NCBI GenBank assembly: GCA_046094425.1
Contig: JBJTHI010000227.1
Span: 1-19,407, forward strand
DNA: 19,407 nucleotides
From: JANPCX01 sp046094425
GTDB taxonomy: Bacteria; Pseudomonadota; Gammaproteobacteria; Burkholderiales; Burkholderiaceae_C
Direction: 5' to 3'
In this document: positions 1 through 6,999 of the stretch, in pieces
Position numbering within the stretch: position 1 is the stretch's first letter
How the letters are laid out: each line of letters begins with the position of its first letter
Made by a program: the position numbers and the translations under genes
The notes under the pieces: model-generated
Told to the model about the DNA's origin: nothing
The model's input: the letters and a program-made list of their open reading frames with translations, nothing else
Databases searched by the model: none

Positions 1-235
1 AAACGAAGCGCCGCGATATGTGCAACTGCTGCCCGAATTGCCGCGTTTGTTGCACCATGCGCTGAACAAACCGGCAGCGCCTGCTGGTCTGGACAACCAG
101 GCTTTGGAGGCTTTGCTGCGTGAGCAGCGCAAGACCAACCGTGTGCTGTATGCCTTGGTGTTTGGCGGGGTGGGGTTTTTCTTTGGTGTATTGGTGATGC
201 AGATACTGTTGCGTTGGCGTGCTGGAGTGGGTTGA
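1..235 (+). CDS. ubiB: UbiB family ubiquinone biosynthesis protein, C-terminal end (5' truncated by the window)
   Basis: Only the last ~77 codons are present. The open frame enters from the left edge (first full codon at base 2) and stops with TGA at 233-235. The visible sequence contains PRYVQLLPELPRLLHHAL, followed by a basic stretch (LLREQRKTNRV) and a hydrophobic segment (VLYALVFGGVGFFFGVLVMQ). UbiB proteins are atypical kinase-like (ABC1/ADCK) ATPases that end in membrane segments and support aerobic ubiquinone synthesis at the inner membrane. The kinase-like core lies outside the window, so the call rests on the tail alone. A GTG at base 20 could look like a start, but the frame is open upstream and the family pattern continues through it. 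Confidence 0.75.
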   Translation, partial: NEAPRYVQLLPELPRLLHHALNKPAAPAGLDNQALEALLREQRKTNRVLYALVFGGVGFFFGVLVMQILLRWRAGVG

Positions 236-250
236 TTCAACAAAACTGAG

Positions 251-281
251 TTGACATTTTTCGCCTGCACTTTGTTAGACT
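251..281 (+). promoter_or_regulatory. Likely sigma-70 promoter for the toxin-antitoxin pair
   Basis: A perfect -35 hexamer TTGACA lies at 251-256. A -10-like TAGACT lies at 276-281 (four of six consensus bases, spacing 19; TTAGAC at 275-280 is a weaker alternative). It sits between the ubiB stop (235) and the antitoxin start (316), with a GAGG ribosome binding site at 306-309. The -35 match is strong and the -10 only fair. No clear operator palindrome was seen, although such pairs are usually autoregulated. Confidence 0.5.
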
Positions 282-315
282 GACCTGGCACCTACCCCCT
301 AAGACGAGGTTCTCT

Positions 316-549
316 ATGCAACTCGATGACATCGCCCACATGCCCACCCAAGCACGTTTGCAGGCCATGGAATTGCTTTGGAAGTCGTTGCGCGAAAGTT
401 CTCAAGCGGACGACATCGTTCCCCTCTGGCATCAACAAGTTTTGCAAGATCGTTTGAACCGTCTGGCGTTAGGCGCTGAACAAACCATGCCGTGGGAACA
501 GGCCAAAGACAGGTTGCGGGCATTGACCAAGCCTCCAGAGGTGAAGTGA
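316..549 (+). CDS. Type II toxin-antitoxin antitoxin, addiction module component (TIGR02574 / Unstab_antitox) family
   Basis: This 77-residue protein resembles the short antitoxins annotated as 'putative addiction module component'. The pattern is a helical N-terminal half (IAHMPTQARLQAMELLWKSL), then a W and a basic/acidic stretch, and near the C terminus MPWEQAKDRLRAL. Family members are labile proteins that bind and neutralise a RelE/ParE-type toxin and usually repress their own promoter. The ATG at 316 has a GAGG six bases upstream. The toxin gene starts 12 bases after this stop, so the two are probably one transcript. The promoter just upstream suggests the pair is expressed independently of ubiB. 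The family call is by sequence feel; binding to the partner is inferred from position and the usual pairing. Confidence 0.8.
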   Translation: MQLDDIAHMPTQARLQAMELLWKSLRESSQADDIVPLWHQQVLQDRLNRLALGAEQTMPWEQAKDRLRALTKPPEVK

Positions 550-561
550 CGGTTTGCGGTC

Positions 562-867
562 ATGAATGGCTGCAGCGACATCGTCATTTCAGATTCAGCG
601 CAAGACGACTTGTTGGCTGGTTATTGGTTTTACGAGCGACAGCAAGCGGGCATCGGGACATATTTTCTGGACAGCCTGTCTGCAGACATTGATGCTCTGT
701 TGATCTATGCAGGCGTTCAAACGCAAGATCCCTCCAACCGCCTGTTCCGGATGTTGGCCAGTCGTTTCCCCTATGCGATTTACTACACCTTGGAGGCAAG
801 CACGGCCACGGTGGTGGCTGTGCTGGACACTCGACAAGACCCCGAGTGGATTCGATCCAAACTCTGA
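562..867 (+). CDS. RelE/ParE family toxin
   Basis: This 101-residue protein has the size and layout of the RelE/ParE fold. An N-terminal helix region (SAQDDLLAGYWFYERQQAG) is followed by central helices. A C-terminal beta-rich core follows: RLFRMLASRFPYAIYYTLE, then VVAVLDTRQDPEWIRSKL. The FPYAIYY strand and the late VLDTRQDP strand are typical of 'plasmid stabilization system' toxins. RelE members cleave mRNA on the ribosome and ParE members poison DNA gyrase. The sequence alone does not say which applies here. No strong ribosome binding site precedes the ATG, so translation may be coupled to the antitoxin 12 bases upstream. The gene converges on the rhamnose operon, with 18 bases between stop codons and no visible terminator. 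Confidence 0.83.
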   Translation: MNGCSDIVISDSAQDDLLAGYWFYERQQAGIGTYFLDSLSADIDALLIYAGVQTQDPSNRLFRMLASRFPYAIYYTLEASTATVVAVLDTRQDPEWIRSKL

Positions 868-885
868 AGCTCAAGGCCTGGGTCG

Positions 886-1635
886 TTAGGTCAAGAAAAA
901 GTACCGCACCGCCCCCTGCACATGCCAGCGCAAATGCCGCCACTGCCTGTGGCTGGCTCGTTGGCTGTCGTGGATGATGTGGGTGTGGGTGTCCCACAGC
1001 ACTTTCCAGCCCTGACGGGCCAAGCGGCGTGCCAAGTCCACGTCTTCCATGTATAAAAAATACGCCTCGTCAAAGCCGCCCACTTCCTCGAACGCTTCGC
1101 GGCGCAGCAGTAAGAGATAACCGGCTGCCCAGTCGACATATTGCGGGCCGACTTGCGGGTCGTAACTCGGTTGACGCACGCCAGTGAGCACCCGTTTGGC
1201 CAGCGACCACAGCGTGGGAAAACGGCGTGCGTTGTCTTGCAACAGGCCCTGGCTGTCGCGGGCCAAGGGCGCGCAGGCGGCAACTTTGTCTTGGCCCAGT
1301 GGGGCCAGCCAGGCGTTCAAGTCCAGCGCGGGCAAACGCACGTCGGGATTCACCACCGCAAAAGCCGCGCCATGGCTGCGTTTGAAGGCGGCGTTGTGGT
1401 TGGCACCAAAGCCTTTGGCTTCCGTGTTGGCGATGATGTGCAGGGGCAGATCGTTTTGAAACGCCGAGAAGAGCTTGGTCTCTTCCGGTGCATTGAGGGT
1501 AAGCAACACTTCGTAGGCCTCAGGAGGCCAGTTCAGCGCTTGGATGTCGCGCAACAAGTTCACCACCATCGCTCCATGGCCGTGGCTCACGATGGACAGC
1601 GTGACGCGGGGAGTTGCTGCCGCGCGGCTGGTCAT
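886..1635 (-). CDS. Family 2 glycosyltransferase, rhamnosyltransferase-like
   Basis: This 249-residue GT-A type glycosyltransferase is the last gene of the rhamnose operon. The N terminus has the nucleotide-binding strand VTLSIVSHGHG (11-21). GFGANHNAAF (75-84) follows, then NPDV (96-99), the likely counterpart of the DxD metal/nucleotide-sugar site. The acceptor-side block VDWAAGYLLLLRREAF runs into GGFDEAYFLYMEDVDLARR (~167-204), typical of WbbL-like enzymes. I chose the ATG at 1635 because it overlaps the rfbC stop in an ATGA arrangement. The frame is open further upstream, but that part overlaps rfbC and looks unlike the family. The position suggests transfer of rhamnose, or a related sugar, from dTDP-rhamnose to a lipid-linked glycan at the inner face of the inner membrane. 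Donor and acceptor are inferred. Confidence 0.85.
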   Translation of the reverse strand: MTSRAAATPRVTLSIVSHGHGAMVVNLLRDIQALNWPPEAYEVLLTLNAPEETKLFSAFQNDLPLHIIANTEAKGFGANHNAAFKRSHGAAFAVVNPDVRLPALDLNAWLAPLGQDKVAACAPLARDSQGLLQDNARRFPTLWSLAKRVLTGVRQPSYDPQVGPQYVDWAAGYLLLLRREAFEEVGGFDEAYFLYMEDVDLARRLARQGWKVLWDTHTHIIHDSQRASHRQWRHLRWHVQGAVRYFFLT

Positions 1636-2201
1636 CCCGGCAAACGCGCTTGCCGCAGAGCAGGCGCTTGCGAGTCTTTGTCTGCCAGGCGAGGATTGAT
1701 GCCTGCAAGCGTGGGCCACTCAATGCCGATCTCGGGATCGTTCCACACAATCGCACCTTCGCAATCTTTGGCGTAGACGTCGGTGGTTTTGTAGAGGAAA
1801 TGGGTGTCGTCTTCCAAGGCCATGAAGCCGTGGGCGAAACCTTCGGGGATCCAGAGTTGGTGGTTGTTTTGGGCGTCGAGCAGGGCGCCAGCCCACTGGC
1901 CGAAGGTGGCGGAACCTGGGCGTATGTCCACCGCCACGTCGAACGCCGAACCCTTGACCACACGAACCAGCTTGCCCTGTGCATGGGGGGGGAGCTGGTA
2001 GTGCAAGCCGCGCAATACGCCTTTTGCCGAGCAGGAGTGGTTGTCTTGCACGAAAGGGCGGGGTAGAGGCAGGCCGAGCTTGCTCAGGCCATCGTGAAAT
2101 TTTTTCTCGTTGAAACTTTCCATGAACCAACCCCGATCGTCTTTGAAGACGGCGGGTTCGACGATGACTACATCAGCGAGCCGAGTCTGTACCAACTTCA
2201 T
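1632..2201 (-). CDS. rfbC: dTDP-4-dehydrorhamnose 3,5-epimerase
   Basis: This 189-residue protein is close to the usual ~180-190 for RmlC. It epimerises C3 and C5 of dTDP-4-keto-6-deoxyglucose, the third step to dTDP-L-rhamnose. The family signatures are FKDDRGWFMESFN (19-31), VQDNHSCSAKGVLRGLHYQ (51-69, with the expected catalytic His67), the cupin block IPEGFAHGF (118-126), and Tyr137 in FLYKTTDVY, matching the catalytic tyrosine. The start is the ATG at 2201, whose first base is shared with the rfbA stop (TGATG). The frame is open for 33 codons further upstream, but that lies inside rfbA. Overlaps at both ends imply translational coupling within the operon. Confidence 0.96.
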   Translation of the reverse strand: MKLVQTRLADVVIVEPAVFKDDRGWFMESFNEKKFHDGLSKLGLPLPRPFVQDNHSCSAKGVLRGLHYQLPPHAQGKLVRVVKGSAFDVAVDIRPGSATFGQWAGALLDAQNNHQLWIPEGFAHGFMALEDDTHFLYKTTDVYAKDCEGAIVWNDPEIGIEWPTLAGINPRLADKDSQAPALRQARLPG

Positions 2202-3112
2202 CAATAAACCTTGTCTTTGAGCATTTTCAACAAGTACTGGCCGTAGCCGTTCTTGAGCATGGGCTGGGCCAGCTTCTCGACCTGGGCGGCCTCGATCCAT
2301 CCGCTGCGGTAGGCAATTTCTTCCAGACAGGCGACCTTGAGGCCTTGGCGCTTTTCCAGGGTGGCGATGAACTGGCCAGCTTCCAAGAGGCTGTCGTGGG
2401 TGCCGGTGTCCAGCCAGGCGTAACCACGGCCCATGATTTCCACGTTGAGTTGCTGCTGCTTGAGGTACTGGGCATTCACGTCGGTGATTTCCAACTCGCC
2501 GCGTGCACTGGGTTTGATGGCGGCGGCAATGTCGCAGACTTGTTCGTCGTAGAAATAAAGGCCGGTGACGGCGTAGTTGCTCTTGGGCACCTTGGGCTTT
2601 TCTTCAATGCTCAGAGCGCGCTGCTGTGCGTCAAAGTCCACCACGCCATAACGTTCTGGGTCGGTCACGTGGTAGGCAAACACGCTGGCCCCCTTGCCGC
2701 GGTGGGCGGCATTGCGCAGCAGGCCTTGGAAGTCGTGGCCATAAAAAATGTTGTCACCCAACACCAAGGCGCTGGGTTGGCCGCCCACGAATTGGCGACC
2801 CAAGATGAAGGCCTGGGCCAGGCCGTCGGGGCTGGGTTGTACACAGTATTGGAGGTTGATGCCCCATTGGTGGCCGTTGCCGAGCAAGGCTTCAAAACGC
2901 GGCGTGTCTTGTGGGGTGCTGATGAGCAAAATGTCTTTGATGCCAGCGAGCATCAAGGTCGCCAAGGGGTAGTACACCATGGGTTTGTCGTACACCGGCA
3001 GCAATTGTTTGCTGATGGCCAAGGTGGCTGGGTGCAGGCGGCTGCCGGAGCCACCGGCCAAGATGATGCCTTTGCGCTGGAGGGCAATAGCAGTTGTAGG
3101 GAATGTGTTCAT
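2201..3112 (-). CDS. rfbA: Glucose-1-phosphate thymidylyltransferase
   Basis: This 303-residue nucleotidyltransferase makes dTDP-glucose from dTTP and glucose-1-phosphate, the entry step to dTDP-L-rhamnose. The N-terminal nucleotide-binding signature is KGIILAGGSGSRLHPAT (14-30), with Ser where many homologues have Thr (GSGTR). Further signatures are LLPVYDKPMVYYPLATLMLAG, the central LVLGDNIFYGHDF and the sugar-site SIEEKPKVPKSNYAVTGLYFYD. The C-terminal helical part includes WLDTGTHDSLLEA. The N terminus is about 10 residues longer than in E. coli RmlA, and I see no better start. The gene lies 8 bases after rfbD and its stop overlaps the rfbC start by one base. Confidence 0.97.
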   Translation of the reverse strand: MNTFPTTAIALQRKGIILAGGSGSRLHPATLAISKQLLPVYDKPMVYYPLATLMLAGIKDILLISTPQDTPRFEALLGNGHQWGINLQYCVQPSPDGLAQAFILGRQFVGGQPSALVLGDNIFYGHDFQGLLRNAAHRGKGASVFAYHVTDPERYGVVDFDAQQRALSIEEKPKVPKSNYAVTGLYFYDEQVCDIAAAIKPSARGELEITDVNAQYLKQQQLNVEIMGRGYAWLDTGTHDSLLEAGQFIATLEKRQGLKVACLEEIAYRSGWIEAAQVEKLAQPMLKNGYGQYLLKMLKDKVY

Positions 3113-3120
3113 GGGGTGTG

Positions 3121-4017
3121 CTAGACGAGTATTTCAGTGAGCATGCGCTCCACGCCAAACTGCCAATTGGGTAGGTGTACGCCAAAGGTGTCGCGCAGCT
3201 TGCGAGTGTCCATTCGTGAATTGGCGGGGCGTTTGGCCGGCGTGGGAAAGGCCGATGTGGGCACGGCGGTAATCTGGTCGGCCGCCACCTTGATGGGCTG
3301 GCCTGCTGCACGGGCAAATTCAATCACATGCTGGGCATAGCCATGCCAGTGGGTGTGGCCCGATGCCACGGCGTGGTAGGTGCCGCTGACCTGCGTTCTT
3401 TGCAACGCGGTCCGTAGCGCGTGGGCGGTGAGGTCTGCCAGCAAATCGGCACCGGTGGGCGCACCCACCTGGTCGTCGATCACGGTGAGGCGATCGCGTT
3501 CCTTGGCCAGGCGCAACATGGTTTTGGCAAAGTTTCCACCGCGTGCGGCATAGACCCAACTCGTGCGGAAAATCAGGTGCTGGCAGCCACTTTGGCGAAT
3601 CAGGTTTTCGCCTTCCAGTTTGGTGTGGCCGTAAACACTCAAGGGGCCGGTGGCATCAATTTCTTTCCAGGGCTGGTCGCCTTGGCCGTTGAAAACGTAA
3701 TCGGTGCTGTAGTGCATTAACCAAGCGCCGCTGGAGGCTGCCTCGCGGGCCAGTACACCCGGTGTGGTGGCGTTGATGGCGCGGGCCAGGTCGGGTTCGC
3801 TTTCGGCTTTGTCCACAGCGGTGTGCGCGGCGGCATTGACGATGATCTGCGGCGCAACCGCGCGCACCGTGGCCGCTAAAGACTCAGGCTGGGAGAAATC
3901 GGCGCGCAGATGGCCAGGACTGTCAAAGTCCAGCGCCACCACCTCGCCCAGCGGGGCCAGGGCGCGTTGCAATTCCCAACCCACTTGCCCGTTTTTGCCC
4001 AGCAGCAAAATTTTCAT
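3121..4017 (-). CDS. rfbD: dTDP-4-dehydrorhamnose reductase
   Basis: This 298-residue extended SDR enzyme reduces dTDP-4-keto-L-rhamnose to dTDP-L-rhamnose with NAD(P)H, the last pathway step. The Rossmann motif is at the very N terminus (MKILLLGKNGQVGWEL, with Gly7, Gly10 and Gly13). Other signatures are NAAAHTAVDKAE (61-72), HYSTDYVFNG (102-111) and the catalytic pair in VYGHTKLEGE (Tyr129, Lys133). RTSWVYAARGGNFAKTMLRL and IDDQVGAPTGADLLA follow, all typical of RmlD. The ATG at 4017 lies 3 bases after the rfbB stop. Length and motifs are complete and I see no disruption. Confidence 0.97.
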   Translation of the reverse strand: MKILLLGKNGQVGWELQRALAPLGEVVALDFDSPGHLRADFSQPESLAATVRAVAPQIIVNAAAHTAVDKAESEPDLARAINATTPGVLAREAASSGAWLMHYSTDYVFNGQGDQPWKEIDATGPLSVYGHTKLEGENLIRQSGCQHLIFRTSWVYAARGGNFAKTMLRLAKERDRLTVIDDQVGAPTGADLLADLTAHALRTALQRTQVSGTYHAVASGHTHWHGYAQHVIEFARAAGQPIKVAADQITAVPTSAFPTPAKRPANSRMDTRKLRDTFGVHLPNWQFGVERMLTEILV

Positions 4018-4020
4018 GGG

Positions 4021-5082
4021 TCAAGTTCCACTGGCGTACTGCGTTTTGAGCCAGTCTTTATAGGCACCGCTTTGCACGCGAGCCACCCAGTCGGCGTTGT
4101 CCAGGTACCAGCGCACGGTTTTTCGTATGCCGGTTTCAAAGGTTTCTGCAGGCCGCCAACCAAGTTCACGTTCCAGCTTGCGTGCATCAATGGCATAGCG
4201 GCGGTCGTGGCCAGGGCGGTCTTTCACATAGGTGATGAGGCGTTGGTAAGGGCCTTCGCTGCCGGGATGCATCTCGTCCAATAGGGCACACACGGTGCGC
4301 ACGATGTCGATATTGGGTTTTTCGTTCCAGCCTCCCACGTTGTAGGTTTCGCCGGGACGACCTTTTTCCAGCACCACACGGATGGCGGCACAGTGGTCTT
4401 TCACATAAAGCCAATCGCGGATTTGTTGACCGTCGCCATACACCGGCAGCGGCTTGCCCGCCAGGGCGTTGACGATCATCAGCGGGATGAGTTTTTCCGG
4501 GAAATGGAAAGGCCCGTAGTTGTTGCTGCAATTGGTGGTCAGCACGGGAAGGCCATAGGTGTGATGCCATGCGCGCACCAAATGGTCGCTGGCCGCTTTG
4601 CTGGCCGAATAAGGGCTGTTGGGCTCAAACGGGTGCGATTCGGTGAAGGCAGGAGCGTCTTTGCTCAAGGAGCCGTACACCTCATCGGTCGAGACGTGCA
4701 AGTAGCGGAAGCTTTGTTTCTCTGCGTCGTTCAAACTCATCCAATGTTTGCGCGTGGCTTCTAGCAAGTTGAAGGTGCCTTCCACATTGGTTTTGATGAA
4801 GGCCCCGGGGCCGTGGATGCTGCGATCCACATGACTTTCTGCGGCGAAGTGCACCACGGCTCGGGGGCGGTGCTGGGCGAAGAGTTTGTCCAACAAGGCC
4901 GCGTCAACGATGTCACCGTGCACAAACACATGGCGCGGGTCGGACTGGAGGGAGGCCAGGTTTTCCATGTTGCCCGCATAGGTGAGGGCGTCTAAATTCA
5001 GCACGGGTTCATTCGTTTGGGCCAACCAATCGAGAACGAAGTTCGCACCAATGAAACCGGCTCCGCCAGTGACGAGAATCAT
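4021..5082 (-). CDS. rfbB: dTDP-glucose 4,6-dehydratase
   Basis: First gene of the minus-strand rhamnose operon, 353 residues. It converts dTDP-glucose to dTDP-4-keto-6-deoxyglucose with bound NAD+. Its signatures in order are MILVTGGAGFIGANFV (Rossmann glycine motif 6-12), LDALTYAGNMENL (30-42), AAESHVDRSI, the catalytic STDEVYG (131-137, with Asp and Glu), YSASKAASDHLVRAW (Tyr158, Lys162), NCSNNYGP and RDWLYVKDH. The frame is open for 37 codons before the ATG at 5082, but that part has no family resemblance and would include the intergenic DNA before rhlE. No strong ribosome binding site is visible. The operon promoter should lie in 5083-5235, which is shared with the divergent rhlE. Confidence 0.97.
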   Translation of the reverse strand: MILVTGGAGFIGANFVLDWLAQTNEPVLNLDALTYAGNMENLASLQSDPRHVFVHGDIVDAALLDKLFAQHRPRAVVHFAAESHVDRSIHGPGAFIKTNVEGTFNLLEATRKHWMSLNDAEKQSFRYLHVSTDEVYGSLSKDAPAFTESHPFEPNSPYSASKAASDHLVRAWHHTYGLPVLTTNCSNNYGPFHFPEKLIPLMIVNALAGKPLPVYGDGQQIRDWLYVKDHCAAIRVVLEKGRPGETYNVGGWNEKPNIDIVRTVCALLDEMHPGSEGPYQRLITYVKDRPGHDRRYAIDARKLERELGWRPAETFETGIRKTVRWYLDNADWVARVQSGAYKDWLKTQYASGT

Positions 5083-5235
5083 GGAAGTGAAGGCCGCAAG
5101 GACGGGCCCGTAGTCAATCGATGGGCGGATTCTAGTGGGCGGGTTCGATGCCAAGACTAGTCCGAATGGATGGCTGACCCAGGTGTTGGACACGGTCGCC
5201 GAGGGTGAATTTCACGACAAGACGATAATCCCCCC
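5083..5235. promoter_or_regulatory. Divergent intergenic region between rfbB and rhlE
   Basis: These 153 bases must carry the start signals for both the minus-strand rhamnose operon and plus-strand rhlE. A TAGAAT on the minus strand with a TTGGCA upstream has a spacing of only 14. On the plus strand TTGGAC (5186-5191) has no well-spaced -10. A perfect 11-base palindrome, GTGAA-T-TTCAC, lies at 5205-5215, 21 bases before the rhlE start. No promoter can be assigned with confidence. Confidence 0.4.
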
Positions 5236-6723
5236 ATGACAGACACCACTGCTTCGCCCGAGCAAGCGACTTCTTCTGCTGAGACCGCACCCGCTGTTGC
5301 GCCCCGTTTCGACACCTTGCCGCTCGACCCCAAGCTACTGCGAGCGGTGCTGGACTCAGGCTACACCGCCATGACGCCCATCCAGGCCAAGGCCATCCCC
5401 GTGGTATTGGACGGCCGCGATGTGATGGGCGCAGCCCAGACCGGCACCGGTAAAACGGCGGCGTTTTCTATCCCGCTGCTGCAAAAAATGCTCAAGCACG
5501 AAAACGCAAGCATGTCTCCTGCTCGCCATCCTGTGCGTGCCCTGGTGATTGCTCCCACCCGTGAGTTGGCCGACCAGGTTGCCAACAACGTGAAGACCTA
5601 TGCCAAACACACCAAGCTGCGTGCGGCTGTGGTGTTTGGCGGCATTGACATGAAGCCGCAAACCCTGGAGCTCAAGGCGGGCGTGGAGGTGTTGATCGCC
5701 ACCCCAGGGCGTCTGCTGGACCATATTGAGGCCAAGAACTGCTCCTTGGGTCAGGTGGAGTATGTGGTGCTGGACGAAGCTGACCGCATGCTGGACATCG
5801 GCTTTTTGCCTGACTTGCAGCGCATCCTGAGCTACCTGCCCAAGCAGCGCCAAACTTTGCTCTTCTCGGCTACCTTCTCGCCGGAAATCAAACGCCTGGC
5901 CGAGAGTTATTTGCAAAACCCCATCTTGGTCGAAGCGGCCCGGCCCAACGCCACGGCCACCACGGTGGAGCAGCGTTTTTACAGCGTGGGCTCTGACGAC
6001 AAACGCGCCGCCGTGCTCAAACTCATCAAGGATCGCGCGCTCACACAAGCCATTGTGTTTGTGAACTCCAAACTCGGCTGCGCTCGTTTGGCCCGCTCTT
6101 TCGAGCGCGATGGCTTGCGTACCAACGCCCTGCATGGTGATAAGTCCCAAGACGAACGTTTGAAGGCCCTGGAAGCATTCAAACGTGGAGAAGTGGATGT
6201 GCTCGTGGCCACCGACGTGGCCGCGCGAGGCCTCGATATTGCCGATTTGCCAGCGGTGTTCAACTTCGACGTGCCCTTCAACGCAGAAGACTATGTTCAC
6301 CGCATAGGCCGCACGGGCCGCGCTGGGGCTTCGGGTTTGGCGGTGACGTTGGTGACGCGAGACGATGCGCGTTTGGTCTCAGACATCGAAAAACTCATCA
6401 AGAAAAAAATTGACCTAGAGGCTCTGGAGCTTGATGAAGAGCGTCCGCGCCGTGAACCACGCGGGCGTAGCATGCAAAGCGATGGAGACACGCCGAGTCG
6501 TCATGCCGCACCGTCTTACAGCCGTCCGCAATCCGCGTCAGCGCCCCGTGATCCTTTTTTTGATCGCCCGTATGAACCGAGCGCCACGCCCACCACTACG
6601 GCACACACTGTCGCCTCCAATTCGCCTGGCTCGGCGGCCTCAGGCCTTTCGACCAACATCAAACCCAAGAAAAAAGTCGCTGCGCTGTTCGGTGCCAAAC
6701 GTACCGAAGAGTCGGCGAGTTAA
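5236..6723 (+). CDS. rhlE: DEAD-box ATP-dependent RNA helicase, RhlE type
   Basis: This 495-residue protein has the complete DEAD-box core. The Q motif region is F25 and GYTAMTPIQ (42-50). Motif I is AQTGTGKT (67-74), Ia PTREL (107-111), Ib TPGR (156-159), II DEAD (180-183), III SAT (211-213), IV IVFVNS, V ATDVAARGLDIAD (325-337) and VI HRIGRTGR (355-362). After ~residue 390 comes a charged, then proline/serine/threonine-rich, low-complexity tail ending PKKKVAALFGAKR, as in RhlE proteins. The enzyme unwinds short RNA duplexes in ribosome maturation and RNA decay. It is divergent from rfbB. Its TAA stop (6721-6723) lies in the left arm of a long inverted repeat. Assignment to RhlE rather than another DEAD-box subgroup rests on overall resemblance. 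Confidence 0.88.
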   Translation: MTDTTASPEQATSSAETAPAVAPRFDTLPLDPKLLRAVLDSGYTAMTPIQAKAIPVVLDGRDVMGAAQTGTGKTAAFSIPLLQKMLKHENASMSPARHPVRALVIAPTRELADQVANNVKTYAKHTKLRAAVVFGGIDMKPQTLELKAGVEVLIATPGRLLDHIEAKNCSLGQVEYVVLDEADRMLDIGFLPDLQRILSYLPKQRQTLLFSATFSPEIKRLAESYLQNPILVEAARPNATATTVEQRFYSVGSDDKRAAVLKLIKDRALTQAIVFVNSKLGCARLARSFERDGLRTNALHGDKSQDERLKALEAFKRGEVDVLVATDVAARGLDIADLPAVFNFDVPFNAEDYVHRIGRTGRAGASGLAVTLVTRDDARLVSDIEKLIKKKIDLEALELDEERPRREPRGRSMQSDGDTPSRHAAPSYSRPQSASAPRDPFFDRPYEPSATPTTTAHTVASNSPGSAASGLSTNIKPKKKVAALFGAKRTEESAS

Positions 6724-6838
6724 GGAACCTCTGCAAAACCCCGTTCGCCCTGAGCTTGTCGAAGGGTCTTGTCAATCAAATCAAGGACTTCGACAAGCTC
6801 AGTCCGAACGGTTGGGGGTTTTGCAGAGGTGCCTTAAC
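6719..6838. repeat. Long imperfect inverted repeat, MITE/REP-like palindromic element
   Basis: The left arm (~6719-6765) and right arm (~6788-6838) are near-perfect reverse complements. The outer part is GTTAAGGaACCTCTGCAAAA on the left, matched on the right by CCTTAAC and AGAGGTgCC read inward. The inner part is CTGAGCTTGTCGAAG on the left and CTTCGACAAGCTCAG on the right. One arm carries about four extra bases and there are a few mismatches. The central loop is ~22 bases. The inner core resembles the abundant dispersed palindromes of the type CTTCGACAAGCTCAG seen in many proteobacterial genomes (recalled, not searched). The rhlE stop codon lies inside the left arm. No second copy was noticed elsewhere in the window. 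Confidence 0.85.
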
Positions 6839-6845
6839 CTTTTTT
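6719..6845 (+). terminator. Possible factor-independent terminator for rhlE formed by the inverted repeat
   Basis: The long stem from the inverted repeat is followed directly by a run of six T at 6840-6845 (AACCTTTTTTC). The position just after the rhlE stop fits transcription termination. The stem is much longer than a standard intrinsic terminator and may have arrived as a mobile palindrome, so a terminator role is inferred. Confidence 0.4.
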
Positions 6846-6999
6846 CATTTATTGCAACAGCCCCTAGAGGCGCTGGCCGTGCGTTACTTGCCTATACCAG
6901 AGTCGGGTTGTAGAACCGAGTAGGCGTGCAATTTCATGCGACATTTTTGAACGTACCGCGCAGCCCAAAAATCGCAAATACTTTTTTTGAACTGACACC

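Noticed and set aside
1636..1719. N-terminal extension of the glycosyltransferase into rfbC
   Set aside because: It overlaps rfbC in another frame, and the GT-A strand begins shortly after the ATG at 1635.
2202..2300. N-terminal extension of rfbC into rfbA
   Set aside because: It lies wholly inside rfbA, and the RmlC pattern begins at MKLVQTRL with a TGATG overlap.
5083..5193. N-terminal extension of rfbB
   Set aside because: The extra 37 residues have no family resemblance. The Rossmann motif starts exactly at the ATG at 5082.
5205..5215. Perfect 11-base palindrome GTGAATTTCAC upstream of rhlE as an operator
   Set aside because: It is too short to call without further copies and is not clearly placed relative to a promoter.
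6839..6999. Remnant of bamB or another gene between the repeat and der
   Set aside because: No frame of useful length or recognisable protein pattern was found. A promoter for der is expected here, but no convincing -35/-10 pair was seen.
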